From a virus: a stretch of 28,011 nt of DNA. Within the stretch, counting starts at the first letter, position 1. The number at the start of each line of letters is the position of its first letter. A program made the translations under genes and the position numbers. The stretch lies in IMG/VR virus record IMGVR_UViG_3300047678_000711, positions 1-28,011 of that record, one strand, 5' to 3'. This document shows positions 15,347-22,576 of the stretch, piece by piece. The notes beneath the pieces were generated by a model. That model saw only the letters and a program-made list of their open reading frames with translations, had not been told where the DNA came from and searched no databases.

Positions 15347-16240
15347 ATGGAACAAAATATGACAGTAGAGCAAATTAATGCTATACGACAACAAAGACAA
15401 CAAAGATTTCAACAAATGGGTGTAAGCAACGCAGGCCAAATGATGAACGAAAGCACTGTGTCTAATGGTGGCAAAACTAATTTGAATATCTTACAAAAGA
15501 TACAGCAAATAAAAAGCGGAGCAGCCAGACAAGAGTTAAGTAAATTCGTAAATGCAACAGCAAAACCTGGTACATTGCCTGGAATTGCAGGATTTGAAGA
15601 AATTCCTGTTTCTAAGCCTAAAGGTCAAAACAGGAATCCAAACATGCAACAAAAAGCGGTGGATCCTAGTTTTAAGGTTGAATTAGACAGTTTCAAGTCT
15701 AATGCTTCTCATGTTGATAATTCTGAATTATCAATGATTGATGCTATGTTTGCTGGCGGTGGCGGTGGCGGAGGTAGAATGAGCCCTCAACAGCTTGGGT
15801 TTGACAATGGTCAACCTTTTATGCAACAAAGAGGGCAGAATACTCAATTGGATTTGGATAGTACTTTAAATCAAATGCCAAGCTTTAATCCTGCTAATGC
15901 TCTAAATAGAGCCAAAGCTAAAGCTGCGAATGGCCATAACCCTGAATATTTAAAGTTTGCACAGTCAAACCCTGCAGGAAATCCAGAAGACTATATGGAT
16001 CCTAGCCTAACACATCAATTTAATAATATGGGTATTACCCCTGCTATGAAAATAATGATGGAAACTATAGCTAAAACTATGGCTGAACAAACTATTAGAA
16101 AAGTATTAAGTGAATTCACAGAACAAAAACAACAACAAAACAAGAATACTTTCGAAGTTTATAATAAAGACCAAAATATTATTAAGACAAGTGACGGTAA
16201 GTTATATAAAATAACACCAGTTCAGGTGAAGAAAAAATAA
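15347..16240 (+). CDS. Hypothetical Gln/Asn-rich protein with poly-Gly tract; possible virion assembly factor
   Basis: This 297-aa low-complexity protein has a Gln/Arg-rich start (INAIRQQRQQRFQQMG) and a run of eight Gly near residue 140 followed by RMSPQQ. A long disordered Asn/Pro/Gln region follows. The C-terminal helix AEQTIRKVLSEFTEQKQQQ leads to a compact basic tail (GKLYKITPVQVKKK). The composition and many short repeats suggest a scaffold, chaperone or internal virion protein rather than an enzyme. The IRKVLSEF helix resembles leaders of other proteins here but is internal. It ends exactly at the boundary of the convergent HNH gene. Confidence 0.6.
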   Translation: MEQNMTVEQINAIRQQRQQRFQQMGVSNAGQMMNESTVSNGGKTNLNILQKIQQIKSGAARQELSKFVNATAKPGTLPGIAGFEEIPVSKPKGQNRNPNMQQKAVDPSFKVELDSFKSNASHVDNSELSMIDAMFAGGGGGGGRMSPQQLGFDNGQPFMQQRGQNTQLDLDSTLNQMPSFNPANALNRAKAKAANGHNPEYLKFAQSNPAGNPEDYMDPSLTHQFNNMGITPAMKIMMETIAKTMAEQTIRKVLSEFTEQKQQQNKNTFEVYNKDQNIIKTSDGKLYKITPVQVKKK

Positions 16241-16729
16241 TTATAATTCACCCCACTCAAACTTACTTGTAAAGATAACTTTCACCCTACTATGTAATGG
16301 TAGGGTGTTTTCTTTTAGTTGAATTGCATATTCTTCAGGAGTTATTTTTAAAACCCTGATGCTCCCATCTTTTAAATGTTCATGAGTCCTATTGTGTCTG
16401 CATATTTCTATTAAACTCTTTTGGGTAAAAGTAGAGTTTACAACCATCACCCAGCCTTCAGCAATAGCTTTGTCTATGTGTTGGGTTGTATGACAAGCTT
16501 TGCATAAAGAAACAAAAGACGAATTTTCAAGATCTCTTTCATTTTCCTCGATTAAATGAAGAAAAAGATTTCTTGCTCTGTATTGGCAACCTCGACAACA
16601 ATTTTCATCTCTTTCAAAAGTGGCAGATTGTATCTTTTTTTTAACTTCTTGTGAATTTGGGCCAAATTTTAAAAAAAAGTCTTTTTCCGATATTGATATC
16701 TTAGGTTTTAGTTCAAAGCTCATAAGCAC
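16241..16729 (-). CDS. HNH-fold zinc protein (putative HNH endonuclease)
   Basis: This 162-aa protein has a zinc-stabilised HNH core: CCRGC (Cys44/45, Cys48), then His58 in LFLHLIEENERD, then LCKACHTTQH (Cys76, Cys79, His80, His84). The second half (STFTQKSLIEICRHNRTHEH, then EYAIQL) is not a known DNA-binding tail such as AP2 or NUMOD. It could be a homing endonuclease or a resident phage nuclease. The gene is alone on the minus strand with zero spacing to the convergent gene end and has its own TATTTATT motif. The HNH fold is supported; catalytic competence and target are not shown. Confidence 0.7.
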   Translation of the reverse strand: MLMSFELKPKISISEKDFFLKFGPNSQEVKKKIQSATFERDENCCRGCQYRARNLFLHLIEENERDLENSSFVSLCKACHTTQHIDKAIAEGWVMVVNSTFTQKSLIEICRHNRTHEHLKDGSIRVLKITPEEYAIQLKENTLPLHSRVKVIFTSKFEWGEL

Positions 16730-16749
16730 AAATTTACAACAAATTTAGG

Positions 16750-16757
16750 AATAAATA
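16750..16757 (-). promoter_or_regulatory. TATTTATT-type putative phage promoter for the HNH gene
   Basis: On the minus strand, AATTTTGC precedes TATTTATT, 20 nt before the ATG at 16729. It shares an 84-nt gap with the divergent plus-strand motif at 16779-16797. Confidence 0.5.
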
Positions 16758-16778
16758 GCAAAATTACCAAACTTTTAC

Positions 16779-16797
16779 TTTTTTGGTATATTTATTA
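16779..16797 (+). promoter_or_regulatory. TATTTATT-type putative phage promoter for the 16814 gene
   Basis: TTTTTTGGTATATTTATTA, with the TATTTATT box at 16789-16796, lies 17 nt before the ATG. It is one of the four best matches to the T-run, GG, TATTTAT layout. An overlapping TATATTTA also resembles a degenerate Bacteroidota -7 box. Confidence 0.55.
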
Positions 16798-16813
16798 ATA
16801 AAACAAACATATT

Positions 16814-17485
16814 ATGGCTACAGAAAAATTAAATCTTAAAGACCTTCAAAAAATTATCATAGCTGAAGCTGAGAAGCTTATGAGCTTAGGTGATCCTATG
16901 GATGTTGATATGAACCAAAATGACAATAAACTTGGTAATTCTAAGGGAGATTCATTGGTTGGATCAAAAGAAAATGGTGGTTTTGAAAAGAAGAGTTCGG
17001 CTCCTAAAGCTGCTAAAAACATTGAAGACACTGAAGAGCCTTTAGATGTTGATATGAACGAAATGGACAGTGACCAAGGTCATGATGAAAAAATTGCTGC
17101 AGCTGTTAAGGTTGATGCAACTAGTTCTAAGAAAAGTGGTCCTTCTACATCAGGTCAAGCTAATGCTAAATTTGATTCCAAAAAAGAAAATCCATCTGTT
17201 GGTTCATCTGAACCTTTCGAAGACAGAAAGACAAAAGTTGAGATGAATTCTCAAGATAAAACAGAAGACACTGGCGCTAAAACTTATGTTGAAGCTGGTT
17301 CTGAATTGAAAAAAGGAGCTAGTACTGGTCAAGCGAAAGCTGATTGGTCAGAAAAGGCTAAAAACGAAAAAGAAAAAGCTGAAGCTATTGCAAAAGGTAT
17401 TCAACTTCCAGAGAGCTTTAAAAATAAAGCTGAACTTTTAAACTTCATTAGCGAGCAAGCAAAAAAAGTTTCTAGTTTAATCTAA
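16814..17485 (+). CDS. Putative internal head protein with capsid-targeting leader
   Basis: This 223-aa, highly charged protein lacks Cys, Trp repeats and membrane segments. Residues 5-19 (KLNLKDLQKIIIAEA) are amphipathic and contain Ile16-Ala17-Glu18 followed by Ala, closely resembling the T4 internal-protein leader QEFIAEA cut by the prohead protease. Two copies of a PxDVDMN motif (about residues 27-37 and 75-85) form an internal repeat. The rest is disordered Lys/Glu/Ser/Ala-rich sequence, with a C-terminal helix ELLNFISEQAKKVSSLI. It is a monocistronic unit between a TATTTATT motif and a strong terminator. An internal or scaffold head role is inferred; an unrelated acidic chaperone is the alternative. 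Confidence 0.6.
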   Translation: MATEKLNLKDLQKIIIAEAEKLMSLGDPMDVDMNQNDNKLGNSKGDSLVGSKENGGFEKKSSAPKAAKNIEDTEEPLDVDMNEMDSDQGHDEKIAAAVKVDATSSKKSGPSTSGQANAKFDSKKENPSVGSSEPFEDRKTKVEMNSQDKTEDTGAKTYVEAGSELKKGASTGQAKADWSEKAKNEKEKAEAIAKGIQLPESFKNKAELLNFISEQAKKVSSLI

Positions 17486-17507
17486 TAATCTTTTAAATAA
17501 TTTATAG

Positions 17508-17536
17508 AAAAACCAAGGTCAAAAGCCTTGGTTTTT
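17508..17536 (+). terminator. Rho-independent terminator after the 16814 gene
   Basis: An 11-bp perfect stem, AAAAACCAAGG (17508-17518) with CCTTGGTTTTT (17526-17536), has the loop TCAAAAG and continues into TT. The A-rich 5' arm would also allow partial function on the opposite strand. Confidence 0.88.
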
Positions 17537-17550
17537 TTGTTTGTATTAAC

Positions 17551-17558
17551 TATATTTC
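17551..17558 (+). promoter_or_regulatory. TATATTTC box (near-consensus Bacteroidota -7 element)
   Basis: TATATTTC differs from TAnnTTTG at the last base and lies 19 nt before the ATG at 17578. CTTG sits 20 nt upstream (17527-17530), inside the 3' arm of the preceding terminator hairpin. It is a plausible start for the 17578-19937 operon. Confidence 0.45.
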
Positions 17559-17577
17559 TTTAAATATAAAAACAGAC

Positions 17578-19569
17578 ATGATTTTAAATAAAAACCAAGT
17601 ATTAGAAGATTTCTCTTTTGTTGAAAATAACACCAAAAATGGCGCTTCTTATTTGTGTTCATGCGGACATAAATTTAATATAGAAAGCAAAGATACTGAA
17701 CTAAAACAAGAACTAGCAGAAGCTAACAAAGCAGTTAGTGATATCATGAAAAATGATAGTGAGTTTATGGGCGAGTTTGGCGATCTATATAAAAACGTCA
17801 ACATGTCAATGGAAGAAAAGATTGAATGCCCTAGTTGCAAAAAAAGCTTCCTTAAAGAAGAGAATAGACAAAAGCTAATAACAAAGGATGTTTATTTTGT
17901 GTCTGGTTTTAAATTAGAAGATGACGAAAAAGACATTACAATATATTATTCAAAAATAAAGTTTGATTATATTAAAGATGACTTTAGTTTTATTGAAGAA
18001 TATAAATACATAAAGCTTAACAAAAAAACAAAATTACTTTCATTTAAAGATTATGAAGGAGAAGAAGTTGAGTTCGATTTGGATGAAATTGTAAAATTTG
18101 TTGATTTGTTTTTAGAAACAGACTCTAAAGTTGTTTATAATGCATTTGACTTACATAATTTTATTGGAGCACTCACAAGCCAAATAGTAGACAGCAAAAG
18201 TATCGATATAACAAATGACATGTTAAGTCTTATTAGAAATAGGCATAACGATCTAGGATTAGATGTTATTAAAAAAGTTATAATCATATTTTTAGGGATG
18301 ATCAAGTATTCTAATTTATCTACAATAGCGATGACAAAAGGTCCTATGTTTTTGTACGACATGATGATTCAGTGTAAACTCCCAAAACCACAAGTCTTAA
18401 TAGAGAACAAAGTTACTTCTCCAATAAAAATATTTAATTTCCTTGCTCAAAATTATGTTAGTGAACTAAGCAAAGAAATTAATTTAGAAGATAAAGAAAC
18501 TAAAGAGTTCTCTTACAAGTCAAAACAAATGACAGAGTTTGAATTGGTTAAAGACAGCGAGGGGAATGTTGTTGTAAACAAAGATGGTACAGCCGCAACA
18601 ACAGTTAAAGTGACTGACACAGAAGAAGAAAAAACACTCAACATAAACATAAAAAACAATAAAAATTACAAAGCTGGTAAAGTAAAAGATATTGGGTCTG
18701 GATATGGGGTATTGGATGCTATCGAAGATGGAACTGTATCTAAGTTTATTTTTAATAACATAAAAAAATTCACAGATTACCAATATATAATAAAGTATTT
18801 TAAAATTGTAAATAAGCAAGAGCTTATAGTTTTAATGCAAAAATATGATTTAGATTTTTTAGCAAGCGTAATTGATTTATTATACTTCAGAGATAAGACA
18901 GATTTTAAAGAATTGCAAAGAATACTTGATTTAATGATAGACTACACAAATGTACAAAATAGTTTACCAACAGTGTTTAGTGCTGTCGAAAAGTCTAAAT
19001 ACGAGTGTTTAAAAAACTTTGAATTTATTCCTTATGATGATTCTTTAATGATGATGACGGTTCTTAAATTTGACAAAAAAAGACATTTTGAAAAAATAAA
19101 AACCTGGAAAGAACTAAACGAATACCATGACAATTTAGTTAAGTATTTCAAAACAGTTAAAGATGAAGAAAAAAATGGAGATATCGGAAGCTTCGTTTCT
19201 CAATTTGCTTTCCTTGAGGACAGAACTAATTATGACGGACCGCTTAAAATAGTTTTGCTTTCCACTCCTGCAATGATTATACAAGAGGGTATTCAGTTAA
19301 GACATAGTGGAGCTGCTTATGCTAAAAACGTAGCATCTAGAACTTATTTAATGGGTCAAGTTTTTGACAATGACACAAACAGAGCTGAAGGTGAACTTAT
19401 AAGATACACAATAGGATTTAAATACGACAAACACAAAGGTCTTGTGTTTGATCAAGTTAAGGGATTCGCCAATCAGACAGGAAGTAATAGATTTAAACAG
19501 CTTGTTATGGACTGGTTACAACTTAAAGATATATCATTCCAGCCTATTAAAGATCTTAAAATAGAATAA
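17578..19569 (+). CDS. Large hypothetical protein with Cys zinc motif and possible PcfJ-like C-terminus
   Basis: In this 663-aa protein, two Cys pairs near the N-terminus (Cys27, Cys29 in CSCGHKF; Cys84, Cys87 in CPSCKKSF), separated by a helix, look like a split zinc ribbon. The middle (about 130-550) is helical and unrecognised. The C-terminal region (about 572-655: LRHSGAAYAKNVASRTYLMG, then IRYTIGFKYD, then VKGFANQTGSNRF) resembles the PcfJ-like pattern in which a His/Cys-Gly-x-Tyr segment precedes a strand pair and a Gly/Asn-rich loop. The similarity is weak and the Cys of that motif is Ser577 here. It shares TAATG with the next gene. Confidence 0.55.
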   Translation: MILNKNQVLEDFSFVENNTKNGASYLCSCGHKFNIESKDTELKQELAEANKAVSDIMKNDSEFMGEFGDLYKNVNMSMEEKIECPSCKKSFLKEENRQKLITKDVYFVSGFKLEDDEKDITIYYSKIKFDYIKDDFSFIEEYKYIKLNKKTKLLSFKDYEGEEVEFDLDEIVKFVDLFLETDSKVVYNAFDLHNFIGALTSQIVDSKSIDITNDMLSLIRNRHNDLGLDVIKKVIIIFLGMIKYSNLSTIAMTKGPMFLYDMMIQCKLPKPQVLIENKVTSPIKIFNFLAQNYVSELSKEINLEDKETKEFSYKSKQMTEFELVKDSEGNVVVNKDGTAATTVKVTDTEEEKTLNINIKNNKNYKAGKVKDIGSGYGVLDAIEDGTVSKFIFNNIKKFTDYQYIIKYFKIVNKQELIVLMQKYDLDFLASVIDLLYFRDKTDFKELQRILDLMIDYTNVQNSLPTVFSAVEKSKYECLKNFEFIPYDDSLMMMTVLKFDKKRHFEKIKTWKELNEYHDNLVKYFKTVKDEEKNGDIGSFVSQFAFLEDRTNYDGPLKIVLLSTPAMIIQEGIQLRHSGAAYAKNVASRTYLMGQVFDNDTNRAEGELIRYTIGFKYDKHKGLVFDQVKGFANQTGSNRFKQLVMDWLQLKDISFQPIKDLKIE

Positions 19570-19937
19570 TGTCTCTTAAAAAACACATTTTCATATATGA
19601 CAAAGATAATTGTCTCAACACTTATGCCGAACTTTCAAGTAAAGACAAATTGATCGGTTATTATTTTCTAGAAAATAACCAACTGACAAAAGTTAACATA
19701 TATAAAGAGAAAAAAGCTCTGCATACCAAAAGGACGATTGTCGTTTTTGATGAAGATGTAAAACTTAACCACATGTTTCTTGATGGCTTTGGCAGTAGGG
19801 TAGTTGCTGTTAAAAGGCATGTTATGAGAATAGAAACTCCTGTAGTAAAAAATCGAATAGAAACTCTTGATAATGAAAGTTTTAACAGATTTACTGTAAA
19901 GTCAGACATTATCAATTCCTGGCTAGATAAGCTATAA
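19569..19937 (+). CDS. Hypothetical beta-rich protein following the large zinc-motif protein
   Basis: In this 122-aa protein, alternating strands (KHIFIYDKDN, LIGYYFLENN, TIVVFDEDVK, SRVVAVKRHVMRIET) suggest a small beta domain with a helical end (SDIINSWLDKL). No family is recognised. The TAATG overlap with the preceding stop implies translational coupling and probably a stoichiometric partner of that protein. No terminator hairpin was seen before the next operon. Confidence 0.6.
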   Translation: MSLKKHIFIYDKDNCLNTYAELSSKDKLIGYYFLENNQLTKVNIYKEKKALHTKRTIVVFDEDVKLNHMFLDGFGSRVVAVKRHVMRIETPVVKNRIETLDNESFNRFTVKSDIINSWLDKL

Positions 19938-19954
19938 ACATTATTTTTTCCCTC

Positions 19955-19962
19955 TATTTATT
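19955..19962 (+). promoter_or_regulatory. TATTTATT-type putative phage promoter for the 19978 operon
   Basis: TTTTTTCCCTC precedes TATTTATTAATAAAA, 15 nt before the ATG. The downstream sequence TATTTATTAATAAAA is identical to that at 16789-16803. Confidence 0.55.
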
Positions 19963-19977
19963 AATAAAATCTTTCTA

Positions 19978-20448
19978 ATGAAAATAAAAGATTATTATTT
20001 AAACCTTTTAAGCGAAGGCAAGGAGGATTTCTACCACGTAGATTCAAATTCTATTGGCGAAATTGACGATGTGAATATTTCAAGAGAGTTTAATTTTGTA
20101 AAAATAGATTTCACAACTACATATGGCAAGCCAAGCAGTGTTGTTGTTAATTACGATGATTTTTTAAAGTGGTATTCGCAAAACAAAGAAAGCAAAAATG
20201 CATTTAAAGATTACATCAGCGCTTTTGTAGGTAACTCTAAAGAATCTGAGCCTTTCTTGTCAACAATGAATGAAATAGTTGATGACAATGGAAATATTAT
20301 GGCTAGTACAGATTTGCCTAATAATTCCACTAACACAATGGTTGGAAGCAAGCTTAAATGGGATTTAGAAAAAGTTTATAAACAATCTGTTCCTAAGGGA
20401 ATTAGATTCTATTCAGGAGACATGGGTCTTGGGATTATTACTTGGTAA
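19978..20448 (+). CDS. Hypothetical protein with capsid-targeting-like leader
   Basis: This 156-aa protein begins KIKDYYLNLLSEG, in which Leu11-Ser12-Glu13 followed by Gly matches a T4-type prohead-protease site after an amphipathic helix. The mature part has strands (FNFVKIDFTTTYG, SSVVVNYDDF) and a helical middle; it ends FYSGDMGLGIITW. No enzyme motif is present. It is the first gene of a putative late operon with two further short genes, one of which (20927) has a similar leader. Virion-internal location is inferred from the leader and motif. Confidence 0.55.
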   Translation: MKIKDYYLNLLSEGKEDFYHVDSNSIGEIDDVNISREFNFVKIDFTTTYGKPSSVVVNYDDFLKWYSQNKESKNAFKDYISAFVGNSKESEPFLSTMNEIVDDNGNIMASTDLPNNSTNTMVGSKLKWDLEKVYKQSVPKGIRFYSGDMGLGIITW

Positions 20449-20459
20449 ATAAAAAATTT

Positions 20460-20927
20460 ATGGAAAAGAAAAACGAAAACGATAGAATGAGACAGCTTGT
20501 TAAGGCCTTTGAAAAAAAGGACGAAATATTTGCTGACAAAAAAGATAATGTAAATGAAGAACTTCTATCTTCAGAATACAAACGTTTAAAAGCTTTAGGA
20601 TCAGGAAAATTGAATGCTGATTTTAAAGAAAATTACGGTATTTCAAACGATTTTGGCTTAGGCGGCCAAGGAATGACTGTTAATAGCATGGTGAACAACA
20701 TGTACGATAACTCTCCTGTGGCATTTAAGGCGATTAAACAACCCTTAAAGACAGAAGAGGCCTTAGACATTGCCATAAAAAGAACTATTGAATCTGGGGC
20801 TCCTGTAAACAACTTAGACTTCTATGATGAAGTAAATTTGAACCTAACCAATTTAGGTTTCCCATCTAGACTCCCTTTGGATATCAAAACAAAATTGGTA
20901 TCTATGATTGTTAAAGACAAAGAATAA
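20460..20927 (+). CDS. Hypothetical protein in the putative late operon
   Basis: This 155-aa protein is counted from the ATG at 20460, which follows taaataaaaaattt; a TTG six codons upstream is open but overlaps the previous gene and is a less likely start. Residues 1-50 are Lys/Glu-rich helix. The middle is Gly/Asn-rich (NDFGLGGQGMTVNSM), and the C-terminus is helical (EEALDIAIKRTIESGAPV). No family is recognised. It shares TAATG with the following gene. Confidence 0.6.
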   Translation: MEKKNENDRMRQLVKAFEKKDEIFADKKDNVNEELLSSEYKRLKALGSGKLNADFKENYGISNDFGLGGQGMTVNSMVNNMYDNSPVAFKAIKQPLKTEEALDIAIKRTIESGAPVNNLDFYDEVNLNLTNLGFPSRLPLDIKTKLVSMIVKDKE

Positions 20928-21385
20928 TGATTAGAAAAGTTATAAGACAAATTCTTGAAGAGGCTATTGGCGATTTTAATTATAACAAAACATTTACGCC
21001 TCCATATGATGTAGTATCTGCATGCAAAGCCGCCATGGCCAAAGGAGGATCTAAATTAGAAAAAGCTGTTGAATTATCTAGCAGCAAACCTCAAACATTC
21101 CAACAAGTAAAAAAACTAAGAGATTTTTTTAACAAAAACTTAGAAAATGTTAATAAAATAAAAGCTCACACACTCCAAGATGATAAGCTTATGCAGTCAT
21201 GGAATTTACATGGCGGAGACGCTGGTAAAAGATGGGCTGACGGAGTGATGTCTAAATTCCACGATTCAAGCATGAGAACCAAAAGCAACTTAAGAAAAGC
21301 GGGCGGTGCTGGAGATAAAAAAGGAATGGGTATTTTTGACACTAGCATTATGGACACCAACAAAGGAAGAAATAATATCAGATAA
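20927..21385 (+). CDS. Hypothetical basic protein with capsid-targeting-like leader
   Basis: In this 152-aa protein, residues 1-13 (MIRKVIRQILEEA) form an amphipathic helix with Leu10-Glu11-Glu12 followed by Ala, consistent with a prohead-protease site. The body is basic. The C-terminal 60 residues (LMQSWNLHGGDAGKRWADGV, then LRKAGGAGDKKGMGIFDTS) form a distinctive Gly/Lys/Asp-rich segment that looks conserved but is not assignable by me. The basic charge would suit contact with packaged DNA. It is last in the 19978 operon. Confidence 0.55.
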   Translation: MIRKVIRQILEEAIGDFNYNKTFTPPYDVVSACKAAMAKGGSKLEKAVELSSSKPQTFQQVKKLRDFFNKNLENVNKIKAHTLQDDKLMQSWNLHGGDAGKRWADGVMSKFHDSSMRTKSNLRKAGGAGDKKGMGIFDTSIMDTNKGRNNIR

Positions 21386-21417
21386 TTTGTATTTGTATTT
21401 TTAAATTATTATATTTG
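21386..21417 (+). promoter_or_regulatory. Consensus Bacteroidota promoter (TTTG-N20-TATATTTG)
   Basis: TTTG (21386-21389), a 20-nt spacer and TATATTTG (21410-21417) give an exact match to both Bacteroidota promoter boxes. The ATG at 21442 is 24 nt further. This is the clearest host-type promoter in the window and supports the host assignment. Confidence 0.8.
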
Positions 21418-21441
21418 GTTTCTAAAACTAAAATAATAATT

Positions 21442-22044
21442 ATGGCAACAACTTTCGCAGAATCTGCATTCGCAGAATTAGACAAATTAAAAACTCCTGA
21501 CTTCCCTAAAGAAAATTTTGGTGATTGGGAATTTCAAGATGCTGATGATGAATTAAAACACATCGCAGAATACATTAAGAAAAAAACTCCTCATAACTCA
21601 AGCATTGAACCTGAGAGAATTAAATATTTATACACAAGAGTTGCCAAAAAAGATGCTGGCAGATATGTTGCAGGATTTCTAGTGGCTAGACCAAATATAG
21701 AAAAAATGGCAAATGATGACTTTGATTATTTCTTAGCAGTTTATCATCCAGTTTGGAAAGCTCTTGACTCAAAACAAAAAGCCATCCAAATGGATAAGTT
21801 ACTTTGTGGTATTGATATTAAAGAAGGTAAAGATCCTGCTGAATTAGTGTTTGCGAAGAAAGCTACAGACACAAGAGAGTATAAAGAAAATATGAACCAT
21901 TTTGGCATTGAAGAAGTTATTAAAAGTTCTGAAATAATTGATCTTGCGTGTTCTTCTGCAATAGAAAAAGAAAAAGAAGAAGCTAAAAACGCTAAAAAGA
22001 AAGTTGTTGTAGACGCTAATTCGTTAGATGAAAATGAAGGCTAA
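21442..22044 (+). CDS. Putative phage metallopeptidase-fold protein lacking the HExxH residues
   Basis: This 200-aa protein starts at the ATG at 21442, which follows aaaataataatt; an upstream in-frame TTG at 21415 overlaps the promoter box and is rejected. Residues about 54-120 (IKYLYTRVAKKDAGRYVAG, FDYFLAVYHPVWKALDSKQK, AIQMDKLLCGI) follow the layout of the putative phage metallopeptidase family, where the last segment is normally DHELCH. Here it reads DKLLCG, so the zinc-binding His, Glu and His are all replaced. It is probably a non-catalytic relative. The C-terminus is a Lys/Glu-rich helix. The last 17 nt overlap the next gene. Confidence 0.5.
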   Translation: MATTFAESAFAELDKLKTPDFPKENFGDWEFQDADDELKHIAEYIKKKTPHNSSIEPERIKYLYTRVAKKDAGRYVAGFLVARPNIEKMANDDFDYFLAVYHPVWKALDSKQKAIQMDKLLCGIDIKEGKDPAELVFAKKATDTREYKENMNHFGIEEVIKSSEIIDLACSSAIEKEKEEAKNAKKKVVVDANSLDENEG

Positions 22045-22342
22045 TCAACTTAGAATAGAACTACTAAAGATAGTGGGATCTAAACTGGAAACTAAGAGGA
22101 ATGCGCTGATTGATAAAATCAACATTCTTCTTAATTCTCAAGAGCCCAACCGTATAAATATGATTTATAAGACCGAATTAAAGTTGGTCCAAATAGAAAG
22201 TGCTTTAGAGTTGAATAATTATTTTATTGTACAAGCCCAACAAGATATGTTAACCGATTTGGTTGCTGATGATATGATAAAAGGCACTATGGATGCTGTT
22301 GGAAAACACATGGAAGAAGATAAAGGAATAGGAGATAAATAA
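22028..22342 (+). CDS. Hypothetical helical protein
   Basis: This 104-aa, almost entirely helical protein (LRIELLKIVGSKLETKRNAL, then LKLVQIESALELNNYFIVQ) has an acidic C-terminus and no Cys. It starts within the previous gene, with ATG codons at 22028 and 22034 both possible. It could be a small adaptor that pairs with the preceding metallopeptidase-like protein, as the overlap suggests coupled translation. The family is unknown. Confidence 0.6.
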   Translation: MKMKANQLRIELLKIVGSKLETKRNALIDKINILLNSQEPNRINMIYKTELKLVQIESALELNNYFIVQAQQDMLTDLVADDMIKGTMDAVGKHMEEDKGIGDK

Positions 22343-22344
22343 TT

Positions 22345-22575
22345 ATGGTATATGTATTAAAAGTTATATTATTTTTACTTGCTGTCGGAATGGGCATCGC
22401 AGTTAGATTTGTATACAAAGATTTTAAAAACATTAGAACCACAGATGGTTTTGATGAACTATCAATCTGGGAAAAGGCTAGATTTAGCTTTACATTCTTT
22501 TCCATATTTTCAGCACTAGCATCTTTAATAGTTTTTTTGCTTTATTTTATATTTGTTAAGATAACTATAGGATAA
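22345..22575 (+). CDS. Small membrane protein with two transmembrane helices
   Basis: In this 76-aa protein, hydrophobic segments at about 2-24 (VLKVILFLLAVGMGIAV) and 47-73 (FTFFSIFSALASLIVFLLYF) flank a polar loop (KDFKNIRTTDGFDELSIWEK). Phage proteins of this size and topology include holins and superinfection or envelope modifiers. It is 9 kb from the endolysin and in an operon with a host-type promoter, so an early inner-membrane role is as likely as lysis. Confidence 0.65.
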   Translation: MVYVLKVILFLLAVGMGIAVRFVYKDFKNIRTTDGFDELSIWEKARFSFTFFSIFSALASLIVFLLYFIFVKITIG

Positions 22576-22576
22576 T

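Noticed and set aside
15756-15776. GGC/GGT-rich run as a recombination or frameshift site
   Set aside because: It encodes an in-frame poly-Gly linker, and the frame is continuous on both sides.
18520-18819. A 99-codon minus-strand frame within the 663-aa gene
   Set aside because: Its composition (Phe/Tyr/Cys/Ile-rich) fits an antisense shadow, and the plus frame continues without interruption.
20442-20459. TTG start for the 20460 gene
   Set aside because: It would overlap the previous gene; the ATG at 20460 has the A/T-rich leader typical of this genome.
21415-21441. TTG start for the 21442 gene
   Set aside because: It lies within the TATATTTG promoter box, so it could not be in the mRNA; the ATG at 21442 fits.
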